Assembly: GCA_963843285.1 (NCBI GenBank)
Contig: CAWJJO010000020.1
Coordinates: 124,001-188,000, forward strand
Source of the DNA: CAZDDB01 sp963843285
GTDB taxonomy: Bacteria; Acidobacteriota; HRBIN11; JAKEFK01
DNA: 64,000 nucleotides
Reading direction: 5' to 3'
The notes under the pieces are model-generated. The model saw nothing but the letters and a program-made list of their open reading frames with translations, was not told the DNA's origin and did not search any database. Within the stretch, counting starts at the first letter, position 1. Each line of letters begins with the position of its first letter. Both the position numbers and the translations under genes were made by a program. Positions 33,755 to 42,359 of this stretch are shown piece after piece.

Positions 33755-36283
33755 ATGCCGATGCTTGATTACGTACTGACTAAAATTTTTGGAAGCAAGA
33801 ACGAGCGGGAGCTGGAGCGCATCCAACCGCTCGTGCAGCACATCAATTCGTTCGAACCGCAGGTCGAGAAATTATCGGATGATCAACTCCGGGCGAAGAC
33901 ACCGGAATTTCGTGAAAAGCTGTCTCAGGGCGCGACCCTGGATGACCTTCTCCCGGAAGCATTTGCAGTCGTGCGGGAAGCCTCTCGCCGAACACTGAAA
34001 ATGCGCCACTTTGACGTCCAGTTGATCGGGGGCATCGCTCTCCACGAAGGAAAGATCTCCGAAATGGCGACCGGTGAAGGAAAAACTCTCGTAGCAACCT
34101 TGCCCGCGTATTTGAATGCCCTTCCAGGAGAAGCTGTTCACGTAGTCACCGTAAACGACTATCTGGCCCGGCGTGACCGCGAGTGGATGGGACCTATTTA
34201 CGAATTCCTCGGACTCAGATTGGGCGTGATTCAGAACGATTCCTCTGTTCAGGACCGCCAGCAGGCTTACCGCAGTGATATAGCGTACGGCACAAACAAT
34301 GAGTTCGGCTTTGACTATTTGCGCGACAACATGAAGTACGACCTGCGTGATTACGTGCAGACGACTCACAATTTCGCGATCGTAGACGAAGTCGACAGCA
34401 TCTTGATCGATGAAGCGCGAACGCCGCTGATTATTTCCGGGCCGGCGGAAGAAAGCACGGATAAATACTACAAAATCGATCGAATCATCCCACGTTTGAA
34501 AAAAGAAACGGATTACACGATCGATGAAAAGGCAAACGCCGTGACATTGACTGAAGAAGGCATCGTTCACGCGGAACATCTGCTTGGGATTTCGAATCTG
34601 TACGATCCGAACAATATCGACTGGCTTCATCATATCCATCAGGCGCTCAAAGCACACGCGTTGTTTGATCTGGATGTGGATTATGTAGTCAAAGACGGTC
34701 AGGTAATCATTGTCGATGAATTTACCGGACGTCTGATGCCGGGTCGCCGCTACAGCGATGGCTTGCACCAGGCGCTCGAAGCGAAAGAAAACGTCAAAAT
34801 CGAATCGGAAAACCAGACACTCGCGACCATTACTCTTCAAAATTATTTCCGGATGTACAAGAAACTTGCAGGAATGACGGGTACCGCGGAAACAGAAGCG
34901 GTCGAATTTGCGAAAATCTATAATCTGGATGTCATGGTAATTCCTACAAACAGACAGATGAACCGCGTTTCATTCCCCGACGTCGTGTACCGCACAGAGA
35001 AAGAGAAATTTGCTGCGGTAGTTGAAGAGATCAAGCAAATGAATTCTACCGGACGACCGTCGCTTGTCGGCACCGTGAGCATCGATAAGTCAGAAAGGCT
35101 ATCTACATTGTTGAAACGGACCGGGATCAAGCACGTAGTCTTGAACGCGAAGTATCACGAAAAGGAAGCCGAAATTGTTGCCCAGGCCGGTCAGAAAGGA
35201 GCGGTCACGATCGCAACCAACATGGCAGGACGCGGTACGGACATTGTGCTGGGTACCGGCGTTGCGGATCTGGGCGGTTTGCACATTGTCGGCACGGAGC
35301 GCCATGAGGCGCGCCGCATAGACAATCAGCTTCGTGGCCGTGCCGGACGTCAGGGGGATCCCGGCTCTTCTCGCTTCTATCTGTCCCTCGAAGACGATTT
35401 GATGCGCATTTTTGGAAGCGACCGAATCTCCGGAATCATGCAAAAACTGGGAATGGAAGAAGGTGTCCCGATCGAACATAAGCTTGTGACCCGTTCGATT
35501 GAGCATGCACAAAAGCAGGTGGAAGGGCGCAACTTTGAGATCCGCAAACATCTTCTTGAATACGATGATGTCATGAACAAGCAGCGGGAAGCGATTTACG
35601 GCCTCCGCCGCAAGATCCTGGAAGAAGAATCGCACAGCGAATACATTCTCGAGCTTTGCGAGGATATCCTCCGTTACCAGATCGATGAAAGATGTCCGAA
35701 GGGAAAAGATCCGCGTGATTGGGACTTGTCAGGCTTGCTCACAGACCTGCATTCGCAATTTGCCCTGGAAGGTATTCGTGACAAGTTGGCTGAGCTTGAA
35801 GACAGCGAGCAGATCTATGACTTCATCTATCAGAAGCTGGAACAGTCCTACGCAGACAAGAAAGCGATGCTGGGAACGGAACGATGGAACTTCCACGAAC
35901 GAATGTTGATGCTGCATGTAATTGACAGCCAGTGGAAGGATCATTTGTATGCGCTGGATCATCTCAAAGAAGGAATCGGATTTCGCGGATACGGTCAACG
36001 AGATCCGTTGATCGAGTACAAGAAGGAATCTTTTACTCTATTCGAAGATATGATGAATCGGATGGAAGACGAGATCGTCAAGTACGTTTTCCTGACGCAG
36101 CCACCGGCAGCCGAAGCCGCGCCGCGCGTTCGCGCGCCGCGCATGGTAAGCTTTTCCGGTCCTTCGCTTGAAGCGGCAGCAGTCGCCACTTCGGTAAGGA
36201 AAGGAGAAAAAGTCGGACGGAACGATCCCTGTCCCTGCGGTTCGGGAAACAAGTTTAAGAAGTGTTGTGGCGCGAACGCATAA
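33755..36283 (+). CDS. secA: Protein translocase ATPase SecA
   Basis: 842 residues, motor of Sec-dependent export. EMATGEGKTLVATLPAYLNA is Walker A, VDEVDSILIDEARTPLIISG the DEAD-type Walker B, TVNDYLARRDREW and TNNEFGFDYLRDNM are SecA signatures, NMAGRGTDIVLG and LRGRAGRQGDPGSSRF belong to the second RecA fold, and the C-terminal zinc tail is VGRNDPCPCGSGNKFKKCCG. A second ATG two codons in (MLDYVL) is a possible start. Co-directional with the following three genes. Confidence 0.96.
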   Translation: MPMLDYVLTKIFGSKNERELERIQPLVQHINSFEPQVEKLSDDQLRAKTPEFREKLSQGATLDDLLPEAFAVVREASRRTLKMRHFDVQLIGGIALHEGKISEMATGEGKTLVATLPAYLNALPGEAVHVVTVNDYLARRDREWMGPIYEFLGLRLGVIQNDSSVQDRQQAYRSDIAYGTNNEFGFDYLRDNMKYDLRDYVQTTHNFAIVDEVDSILIDEARTPLIISGPAEESTDKYYKIDRIIPRLKKETDYTIDEKANAVTLTEEGIVHAEHLLGISNLYDPNNIDWLHHIHQALKAHALFDLDVDYVVKDGQVIIVDEFTGRLMPGRRYSDGLHQALEAKENVKIESENQTLATITLQNYFRMYKKLAGMTGTAETEAVEFAKIYNLDVMVIPTNRQMNRVSFPDVVYRTEKEKFAAVVEEIKQMNSTGRPSLVGTVSIDKSERLSTLLKRTGIKHVVLNAKYHEKEAEIVAQAGQKGAVTIATNMAGRGTDIVLGTGVADLGGLHIVGTERHEARRIDNQLRGRAGRQGDPGSSRFYLSLEDDLMRIFGSDRISGIMQKLGMEEGVPIEHKLVTRSIEHAQKQVEGRNFEIRKHLLEYDDVMNKQREAIYGLRRKILEEESHSEYILELCEDILRYQIDERCPKGKDPRDWDLSGLLTDLHSQFALEGIRDKLAELEDSEQIYDFIYQKLEQSYADKKAMLGTERWNFHERMLMLHVIDSQWKDHLYALDHLKEGIGFRGYGQRDPLIEYKKESFTLFEDMMNRMEDEIVKYVFLTQPPAAEAAPRVRAPRMVSFSGPSLEAAAVATSVRKGEKVGRNDPCPCGSGNKFKKCCGANA

Positions 36284-36296
36284 AATGGAGGCGATG

Positions 36297-36758
36297 ATGG
36301 ACATGTTTCAGAGTGAAAAGAACCTGCTGGAAAAGCTGGCGGATGCGATTCCCGGTTTGAAGGGATATCGCGAAAAGGAGGCTCGCCGCGACACGGACAA
36401 GCGGTTTCGCGAGTATCTCGCTGGTCGCATCGAAGCGGCCAGTGAGCCGATCGAAGAGGCAAAACGCCAGAAGTTGAACGAGAGTCAGATCGACGGGTTG
36501 GACGATTTGGATCGTCTTGCTCAGAAACTGTTCAAAATCGCCAATTCTATCCGTCATGCTTCCTACGGCTACTCCGGCTTTTTTGATCAGGTAAAGATCC
36601 AGGAAGCGGAACTGGACCGGATCTACCAATACGATCTTTCCCTCATTTCCGATATCGAAGCGTTGGAGAAGTGCACACCTGCGGAATGGGAAGAGAAAAT
36701 CAAGACTCTCGAAAAACGCGTGGATGAACGGAAGAATCTGTTTTCCGTAACTGGGTAA
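36297..36758 (+). CDS. Uncharacterised coiled-coil protein next to SPFH gene
   Basis: 153 residues, almost entirely helical and charged, no membrane segment or signal. The start is chosen from GGAGG at 36287-36291, 5 nt before the ATG at 36297; earlier in-frame codons overlap secA. Heptad-rich segments around residues 5-60 and 115-150 suggest a helical bundle. I do not recognise the family. It lies 14 nt before an SPFH/zinc-ribbon gene, and in other bacteria such SPFH proteins are encoded next to helical membrane-stress proteins of the PspA/YdjF type. This protein is shorter than PspA and does not show its amphipathic N-terminal helix clearly. Confidence 0.65.
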   Translation: MDMFQSEKNLLEKLADAIPGLKGYREKEARRDTDKRFREYLAGRIEAASEPIEEAKRQKLNESQIDGLDDLDRLAQKLFKIANSIRHASYGYSGFFDQVKIQEAELDRIYQYDLSLISDIEALEKCTPAEWEEKIKTLEKRVDERKNLFSVTG

Positions 36759-36772
36759 GGGGAGGAACCGAA

Positions 36773-37885
36773 ATGGCAATTGAAGTCATTCAGTGGAAAG
36801 AAGACAACGGAAACGACATGGTGTATCGCTTCCCCGGAAGCGATGAGATTAAGATGGGCGCACAGTTGATTGTAATGGAGAGCCAGTATGCCGTATTTTT
36901 CCGCGACGGCAAAGCGCTCGATGTCTTTGGCGCAGGACGGCACACACTGAGCACGATGAATCTTCCGATTCTAACCAAGTTGATGAGCTGGCCGTTCGGC
37001 TTTAAGTCGCCGTTTCAAGCGGAAGTGTATTATGTCAGCCGGCGTGTTTTTACGAATCAGAAATGGGGAACGCGTGAACCGGTAGTGTTTCGCGATACTG
37101 AATTTGCCATGGTACGCTTGCGCGCATTCGGAATTTTTTCGATCCGCGTCCACGAACCGCAGCTGTTTGTAAACACCGTGGTGGGCGCGCAGCAGCGCTA
37201 CAGCACCGGCGATGTGGAGGGCTTCTTGCGCGACATCATCGTCTCTCGTTTGAATGACGTCCTTGGTGAAACTCTAAAAACGTTGCTCGATCTCCCCAAG
37301 TATTACGATGAGCTTGGGGTTGCGCTGAAGACGAGGGTTCGAGAGGATTTCGGCAAATACGGATTGGAGCTGGTGGACTTCTACATCAATTCCATTACGC
37401 CGCCGGAGGACGTCCAGAAGGTCATCGATGAACGGAGCGGAATGGCAGCGGTGGGAAACATGGGAGAATACATGCGGTTCAAAGCAGCGCAGGCGGTAGG
37501 AGACGCGGCCAAGCAGGAAGGCGGAACGGCCGGAGCCGGGATGGGGCTCGGCGTTGGAGCTGGAATGGGTATGATGCTTCCCGGGATGATCCAGCAAGCG
37601 ATGCAGGAAGGGCAGAGACAGCAATCCGGCCCAGTAACCGGACCCATTTGTGGAAAGTGCAAAACACAGCTTCCTCCTGCAGCCCAATTCTGCAGCAACT
37701 GCGGCACGCGCATCGCCGCAATTCTGAACTGTCCCAAGTGCCATTCAGCAATCACACCAGGTGCAAAATTTTGCCCAAATTGCGGATCGGCGATTGCAAC
37801 AGGTCCGGCCCCGTGTTCAAAATGCGGAACGGAAATTACGCCGGGCGCCAAGTTCTGTTCTCAGTGCGGAGAAGTTGTAAAGTAA
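36773..37885 (+). CDS. SPFH-domain protein with C-terminal double zinc ribbons (YdjI-like)
   Basis: 370 residues. Residues 1-240 match the 'virion core protein'/YdjI group of SPFH proteins (MAIEVIQWKEDNGNDMVYRF, QYAVFFRDGKALDVFGAGRH). A Gly/Met-rich linker follows (GAGMGLGVGAGMGMMLPG, about 255-272). Residues about 292-370 hold paired zinc ribbons: CGKC...CSNCG, CPKC...CPNCG, CSKC...CSQCG, the last two separated by the near-identical ITPGAKFC. In Bacillus subtilis the related YdjI works with PspA-like YdjF in a membrane stress response, which suggests a membrane-associated scaffold here. Good ribosome site (GGGGAGG) before the ATG. Probably one operon with the preceding coiled-coil gene. Confidence 0.8.
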   Translation: MAIEVIQWKEDNGNDMVYRFPGSDEIKMGAQLIVMESQYAVFFRDGKALDVFGAGRHTLSTMNLPILTKLMSWPFGFKSPFQAEVYYVSRRVFTNQKWGTREPVVFRDTEFAMVRLRAFGIFSIRVHEPQLFVNTVVGAQQRYSTGDVEGFLRDIIVSRLNDVLGETLKTLLDLPKYYDELGVALKTRVREDFGKYGLELVDFYINSITPPEDVQKVIDERSGMAAVGNMGEYMRFKAAQAVGDAAKQEGGTAGAGMGLGVGAGMGMMLPGMIQQAMQEGQRQQSGPVTGPICGKCKTQLPPAAQFCSNCGTRIAAILNCPKCHSAITPGAKFCPNCGSAIATGPAPCSKCGTEITPGAKFCSQCGEVVK

Positions 37886-37892
37886 GGCTGCT

Positions 37893-39353
37893 ATGCTGCA
37901 AAAACCACTGGACGAAGGACTCACATTTGATGATGTGCTTTTGGTGCCTGCCGAATCGGATGTTCTTCCGGCTGAAACTGAAATTAAGACGCAATTTAGC
38001 CGGAATATTTCCCTCAATATTCCGATTGTGAGCGCCGCAATGGACACTGTGACGGAATCAGGAATGGGAATTGCGCTCGCCCAACAGGGTGGAATCGGAA
38101 TCATTCACAAGAATCTCACCATCGCAGAACAGGCAGATGAAGTGGATAAGGTCAAACGGTCCGAATCCGGAATGATCGTCAATCCAATCACGATGTCACC
38201 GGACGATTCACTCAGCGATGCTTTGGCAGTCATGGAAAAATACAAAATTTCCGGGGTGCCGATTACACAGGATGGACGATTGGTTGGAATTTTGACCAAT
38301 CGTGATTTACGGTTCGAGACAAATTTCCGGCAAAAAATCTCGCAAGTAATGACAAAAGAGAACTTGATTACCGTGCCGGTAGGAATCAGTTTGGAACTTG
38401 CAAAGAAGACCCTGCACAAGCACAAAATTGAAAAACTGCTTGTGGTGGATGAACACAATCGTTTGAAAGGGCTGATTACCGTAAAGGACATCAAGAAAAC
38501 CATTGAGTTCCCGAACGCCTGCAAAGATGAGCTGGGAAGGCTGCGTGTAGGCGCGGCCATCGGGCCGGCTTCCGATATGATGGAGCGCGCAAGCGCGCTG
38601 TTAAACGCGAATGTGGATGTTCTCGTCATCGATACGGCGCATGGTCATTCGAAAAGGGTGCTGGAAGCGATTGTCGCCGTTAAGCGGAAGTTCACAAAAA
38701 TCGACGTGGTTGCAGGCAATATTGCAACAGCCGAAGCCGCGGGAGCTTTGATTGAACGCGGTGTGGATGCGATCAAAGTCGGAATGGGGCCGGGATCAAT
38801 CTGCACGACACGCGTGGTAACCGGTTCGGGTATGCCGCAAATCACAGCCGTAGATAATTGCTACAGAATCGCGCGCGAGCACGGCGTTCCTATCATTGCG
38901 GATGGCGGAATCAAATATGCCGGTGATGTGGCCAAGGCGATTGCGGCCGGCGCAAATTGTGTGATGATCGGTTCCCTATTTGCAGGGACAGACGAAAGTC
39001 CCGGGGAACAGGTTCTGTATCAGGGGCGCAGCTATAAAGTGTATCGGGGGATGGGATCCATCGAAGCCATGAAACGTGGAAGCAAGGACCGTTACGCCCA
39101 AACCACAGATGACGCAATGAAGATGGTACCCGAAGGAATCGAAGGACGTGTTCCCTATCGCGGTTCTGTATCCAACATTGTTCTCCAATTAACTGGGGGA
39201 TTGCGCGCCGGCATGGGATATTGCGGATGTCGGAACCTGGAAGAGATGCGCGCCAAAACAAAATTCCTGCGGATTACCGCCGCCGGATTGCGTGAAGGTC
39301 ACGTTCACGACGTCATCATTACGAAGGAAGCCCCCAACTACCAGGTAGATTGA
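37893..39353 (+). CDS. guaB: Inosine-5'-monophosphate dehydrogenase
   Basis: 486 residues, first step of guanine nucleotide synthesis from IMP. LTFDDVLLVPAESDVLP opens the barrel; two CBS domains (about 93-205) interrupt it; the catalytic loop is GPGSICTTRVVTGSGMPQ; ADGGIKYAGDVAKAIAAGA and GMGSIEAMKRGSKDRY complete the IMP and flap regions. Starts 7 nt after the SPFH gene, so it may be read from the same transcript. Confidence 0.96.
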   Translation: MLQKPLDEGLTFDDVLLVPAESDVLPAETEIKTQFSRNISLNIPIVSAAMDTVTESGMGIALAQQGGIGIIHKNLTIAEQADEVDKVKRSESGMIVNPITMSPDDSLSDALAVMEKYKISGVPITQDGRLVGILTNRDLRFETNFRQKISQVMTKENLITVPVGISLELAKKTLHKHKIEKLLVVDEHNRLKGLITVKDIKKTIEFPNACKDELGRLRVGAAIGPASDMMERASALLNANVDVLVIDTAHGHSKRVLEAIVAVKRKFTKIDVVAGNIATAEAAGALIERGVDAIKVGMGPGSICTTRVVTGSGMPQITAVDNCYRIAREHGVPIIADGGIKYAGDVAKAIAAGANCVMIGSLFAGTDESPGEQVLYQGRSYKVYRGMGSIEAMKRGSKDRYAQTTDDAMKMVPEGIEGRVPYRGSVSNIVLQLTGGLRAGMGYCGCRNLEEMRAKTKFLRITAAGLREGHVHDVIITKEAPNYQVD

Positions 39354-39360
39354 GATCGGA

Positions 39361-39405
39361 GTAACCACAAAGACACGAAGATACAGCAGCACGAAAGGAA
39401 AGAGG
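39361..39405. repeat. CACAAAGA-type repeat, left arm only
   Basis: GTAACCACAAAGACACGAAG followed by degenerating ACGAAAGG units. Corresponds to the left arm of the 46166/49811 family without a recognisable right arm; sits between convergent guaB and the GGDEF-EAL gene. Confidence 0.5.
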
Positions 39406-39434
39406 TATCTCAACAACTTGGTCGCACCTCAGAT

Positions 39435-41150
39435 CTACCACTTTGTTTCGGCTTGAATTAACGTCTCCGCATCTTTGCTTTCCATCGGCCTAGAAAAATA
39501 AAATCCTTGAGCCGATTCGCATTTCAGGGCCTTAACTTGCGAGAGTTGAACGGCTGTTTCTACTCCTTCTGCAATTACTTCCATTCCCAGATTGTGCGCA
39601 AGAGTAGCGATCGTGCCTACAATTTCTCCTCTTTCCTCACCCTTTCCAATTCTGCTAACGAAGGAGCGGTCTATTTTTAATGTATCCACAGGAAGGTGAT
39701 GCAGATAACTTAAAGAGGAATAGCCGGTTCCGAAATCATCAATATGCAAACGGACTCCAAGACCCTTCAACTGAAGTAACCTTCTGGTCGCTTCCAGCGG
39801 ACGGGCCATCAGGACGCTTTCGGTCATCTCCAAAGTGAGAATAGTAGGATCGATCCCGGTCTCCCTTAGTATCCGTTCCACCTGGTTGACAAGGTCAGCT
39901 TCTCCAATCTGAACTCCGGAAAGATTTACGCTGATGGTCAGCCCGCGATGCTGCGGAAACTGCGCGATCCATCTTTGCATTTGTTCGCAAGCTTCGCGGA
40001 GGATCCACAAGCCCATGGGAATGATTAATCCTGTTTCTTCCGCCAGAGGGATGAACTCTTCCGGCAAAATTAAATCACGTTGCGGATGCTGCCAGCGCAT
40101 CAGAGCCTCAAACCCTGTAAGCTTTCCGGTAAATAAACAGACGGTCGGCTGATAGAAAGCGCGGAATTCTTTTCGCTCCAGCGCGCGCCGAAGATCATTT
40201 TCCATTTGCAATTGAAGAACGGCGCTGGTATGCATCCCGGTATCAAAGACCTGATAACGAGCGCGTCCCTGAGCCTTCGCTCGATACATTGCGATATCTG
40301 CATCCCGCAAAAGATCGTCCGAACGTCCATACTCTTCCGAATTCAGTGCGATTCCTATGCTCGCCGTAGTAAATACCTCATGCTGGCCCAGAACGAAGGG
40401 ATTGCTCAGCTCCTGCTGTATGCGATCCGCAACGTGGGTTGCGTCACTGACGTGATGGATACCATCCAGTAGCACCGTAAACTCGTCTCCGCCAACACGT
40501 GCGACTGTGTCCCCGGGCCGCAGGCAGTCGGACAATCTCCGCGCAAACTGAATCAGCAACTGGTCTCCAACAATATGGCCCAAGCTGTCATTAATATTCT
40601 TGAATCGGTCGAGATCCAGAAAAAGCACACCGAAAGAGTAATCGATCCTCCGCTTTGCTTTGTTGACCGCCTGTGCAAGCCGGTCGTTAAAAAGGGTCCG
40701 GTTCGGCAGTTCCGTCAGCGTATCGTAGAGCGCTTGCCGCTCCAATTGTTCTTCGACACGTTTGCGCTCTGTGATGTCTTCACAGAGTGTAACAATCCCG
40801 ATCGGTTCGCCTGCATCGTCTGAAATCACTTCCGATATTAACTGGACCGGGAAAGTGCTGCCATCTTTCCTGATATTGGTGGCTTCCCGGCGCCAGCTTT
40901 TCATCTGGTTCATGCTTTCGGCGGTTGCTGGATTCCAAAAAGCATGGGGAGCGAAGATTCGTGCTTCCTTTCCGATGAGCTCTGCCGGTTCATATCCATG
41001 AAGCAGCGCGTCGGCGCGGTTCGTAAACAGAATTTTGCAGTCCATGTCCGTGATCGTCATGCCCAGGTTCATTGTTTCGACTGCCTTTTCCAGCCGCCTG
41101 AACTCGATCTGCGGGTCCTGCTTTTTAAGCCTGCCTGGTTTGTTCTTCAT
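39435..41150 (-). CDS. PAS-GGDEF-EAL cyclic-di-GMP signalling protein
   Basis: 571 residues, no transmembrane segment. PAS sensor domain (about 15-130), GGDEF domain (about 135-300) with intact ARVGGDEFTVLL and, five residues before it, the RPGD inhibitory I-site, then an EAL domain (about 310-565) with GFEALMRWQHP, ETGIDPTILTLEMTES and HIDDFGTGYSSL. Both the cyclase and the phosphodiesterase active-site motifs look complete, so net activity cannot be predicted. Own promoter upstream (41212-41241). The start ATG is followed by a basic stretch (KNKPGRLKKQD). Confidence 0.92.
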   Translation of the reverse strand: MKNKPGRLKKQDPQIEFRRLEKAVETMNLGMTITDMDCKILFTNRADALLHGYEPAELIGKEARIFAPHAFWNPATAESMNQMKSWRREATNIRKDGSTFPVQLISEVISDDAGEPIGIVTLCEDITERKRVEEQLERQALYDTLTELPNRTLFNDRLAQAVNKAKRRIDYSFGVLFLDLDRFKNINDSLGHIVGDQLLIQFARRLSDCLRPGDTVARVGGDEFTVLLDGIHHVSDATHVADRIQQELSNPFVLGQHEVFTTASIGIALNSEEYGRSDDLLRDADIAMYRAKAQGRARYQVFDTGMHTSAVLQLQMENDLRRALERKEFRAFYQPTVCLFTGKLTGFEALMRWQHPQRDLILPEEFIPLAEETGLIIPMGLWILREACEQMQRWIAQFPQHRGLTISVNLSGVQIGEADLVNQVERILRETGIDPTILTLEMTESVLMARPLEATRRLLQLKGLGVRLHIDDFGTGYSSLSYLHHLPVDTLKIDRSFVSRIGKGEERGEIVGTIATLAHNLGMEVIAEGVETAVQLSQVKALKCESAQGFYFSRPMESKDAETLIQAETKW

Positions 41151-41211
41151 TTCACCGCCAGCTTAGACGATTTACCTTGCCCGTTCAGTAATCGTATTTA
41201 TTACTTTATTC

Positions 41212-41241
41212 ATACTATTTCGTACTTACTATGGATGTCAA
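41212..41241 (-). promoter_or_regulatory. sigma70-like promoter of PAS-GGDEF-EAL gene
   Basis: Minus strand TTGACA (41241-41236), 18-nt spacer, TAGTAT (41217-41212). About 60 nt of leader precedes the ATG. Confidence 0.65.
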
Positions 41242-41263
41242 ATATGAGCAAAAAACAGTTGAT

Positions 41264-41290
41264 TTCGGGCCTTTGATTGTTTCGCCCGAA
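41264..41290 (-). terminator. Possible terminator of the DUF3052 gene
   Basis: Stem TTCGGGC/GCCCGAA with a 13-nt loop just downstream of the gene on the minus strand, followed after a few bases by CTGTTTTTTG. The distance to the T run makes it imperfect. Confidence 0.4.
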
Positions 41291-41298
41291 TCGTGTCG

Positions 41299-41718
41299 CT
41301 ATTTTTTTGTGTTGCTTCGTGCCTTTGTGCCTTCGTGGTTAACCCGGTCTTTCAACCGGTAGACAAATTTCAGGCCGGACCAGACATCGTCTACCGCACA
41401 CACCTTTACATCCACCAGATCGTTTGCCAATCCAATTTCGCGGACAACGTTGTCATTCAAATCGGTCGGAACTTTCGAAGAGCCTTTTGGCCAGGAGATC
41501 CACAACATCCCCGATTGTGAGAGTTTTTTCTTCATCTCCGGAAATTTCTTCAGCAGTTCCTTTTTTTCTTTGGTGAAAAAATGGACGAAGTCGTACGGTG
41601 CGGTCCCTGAAGACACAGCAGGATAACCAGGAGGAGCACCCACAAGATAGACCATCATCCCCGATTTGATCCCCAGTTTCTGGACGAGAGGCGTGCCCGA
41701 GTACCCCGCCGGCTTCAT
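41299..41718 (-). CDS. DUF3052 domain protein
   Basis: 139 residues. YSGTPLVQKLGIKSGMMVYL at the start and MLWISWPKGSSKVPTDLNDN with REIGLANDLVDVKVCAVDDV WSGLKF-type continuation are the DUF3052 signatures; a YvaG-like small soluble domain of unknown function. The final residues VNHEGTKARSNTKK are not family sequence: they are translated from the CACAAAGA-type repeat that lies across its 3' end. The core domain is complete without them. Confidence 0.8.
   Translation of the reverse strand: MKPAGYSGTPLVQKLGIKSGMMVYLVGAPPGYPAVSSGTAPYDFVHFFTKEKKELLKKFPEMKKKLSQSGMLWISWPKGSSKVPTDLNDNVVREIGLANDLVDVKVCAVDDVWSGLKFVYRLKDRVNHEGTKARSNTKK
41301..41345. repeat. CACAAAGA-type repeat, right arm, encoding a C-terminus
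   Basis: TTCGTGCCTTTGTGCCTTCG followed by TGGTTAACCC, the right boundary of the family. It overlaps the last 14 codons of the DUF3052 gene. Confidence 0.65.
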
Positions 41719-41736
41719 TGCCTCATTCTAACCTCC

Positions 41737-41773
41737 TTTTTGTTCTTTGTGTCTTTGTGGTGAATCCTCCCGA
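41737..41773. repeat. CACAAAGA-type repeat, right arm with GGTGAATCC end
   Basis: TGTTCTTTGTGTCTTTGTGG followed by TGAATCCTCCCGACC. The end matches those at 31071 and 52147. Lies in the divergent gap before the DinB-like gene. Confidence 0.6.
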
Positions 41774-41820
41774 CCAAATTGGTACTATGCACACCGGGAA
41801 AGGGAGTTAGCATTTTTGCT

Positions 41821-42345
41821 ATGGAATACAAATTTGAAAAAGCCATTGAAATACTGGAACGAACGCCGAAGGTTCTTCGGACTTTGCTTTCGAGCCTATC
41901 CGGAGAGTGGACAAACGGGAATGAAGGAACTGATACATGGAGCGCCTACGATATTGTGGGACATCTGATTCATGGAGAAAAAACAGATTGGATCACGCGA
42001 ATCAAGATCATCCTATCGGATTCTCCGGACAAGATGTTTCCAAAGTTTGACCGCCTTGCGCAGTTTCGGGAAAGTGAAGGGAAATCGCTCTCTCAGTTGC
42101 TGGACGAATTCGAGCAGCTGAGAACCGAAAATTTACGCGCCTTTCGAGGGTTCAAACTGACGACCGGTGATCTGCCAAAAGAAGCCATACATCCCACGTT
42201 CGGGAAGGTAACTCTGTCGCAACTCCTTTCCACATGGGTAGTTCATGATCTGAATCACCTGGCACAGATCCAACGTGTGATGGCGAAGCAGTACATGGAA
42301 GCGGTAGGACCGTGGGTTGCGTTCTTGCCGGTATTGACGCGCTGA
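41821..42345 (+). CDS. DinB/YfiT-like four-helix metalloenzyme
   Basis: 174 residues from ATG at 41821 (MEYKFEKAIEIL). Four-helix DinB fold with the three-His metal site expected from IVGHLIHGEKTDW and HDLNHLAQIQR. Family members are putative thiol-dependent transferases or damage-inducible proteins; the substrate is unknown. AAGGGAG occurs 14 nt before the ATG, which is further than ideal. It is convergent with the downstream kinase gene with a 14-nt gap. Confidence 0.75.
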   Translation: MEYKFEKAIEILERTPKVLRTLLSSLSGEWTNGNEGTDTWSAYDIVGHLIHGEKTDWITRIKIILSDSPDKMFPKFDRLAQFRESEGKSLSQLLDEFEQLRTENLRAFRGFKLTTGDLPKEAIHPTFGKVTLSQLLSTWVVHDLNHLAQIQRVMAKQYMEAVGPWVAFLPVLTR

Positions 42346-42359
42346 TTCCAGCGTTGTGA

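Noticed and set aside
33872..34840. Long open frame (322 codons) on the minus strand inside secA
   Set aside because: Antisense shadow of a highly conserved gene; no start signal and no recognisable domain. The same holds for long antisense frames in tgt (24209-24988), lptD (12729-13295) and the epimerase region (6127-6888).
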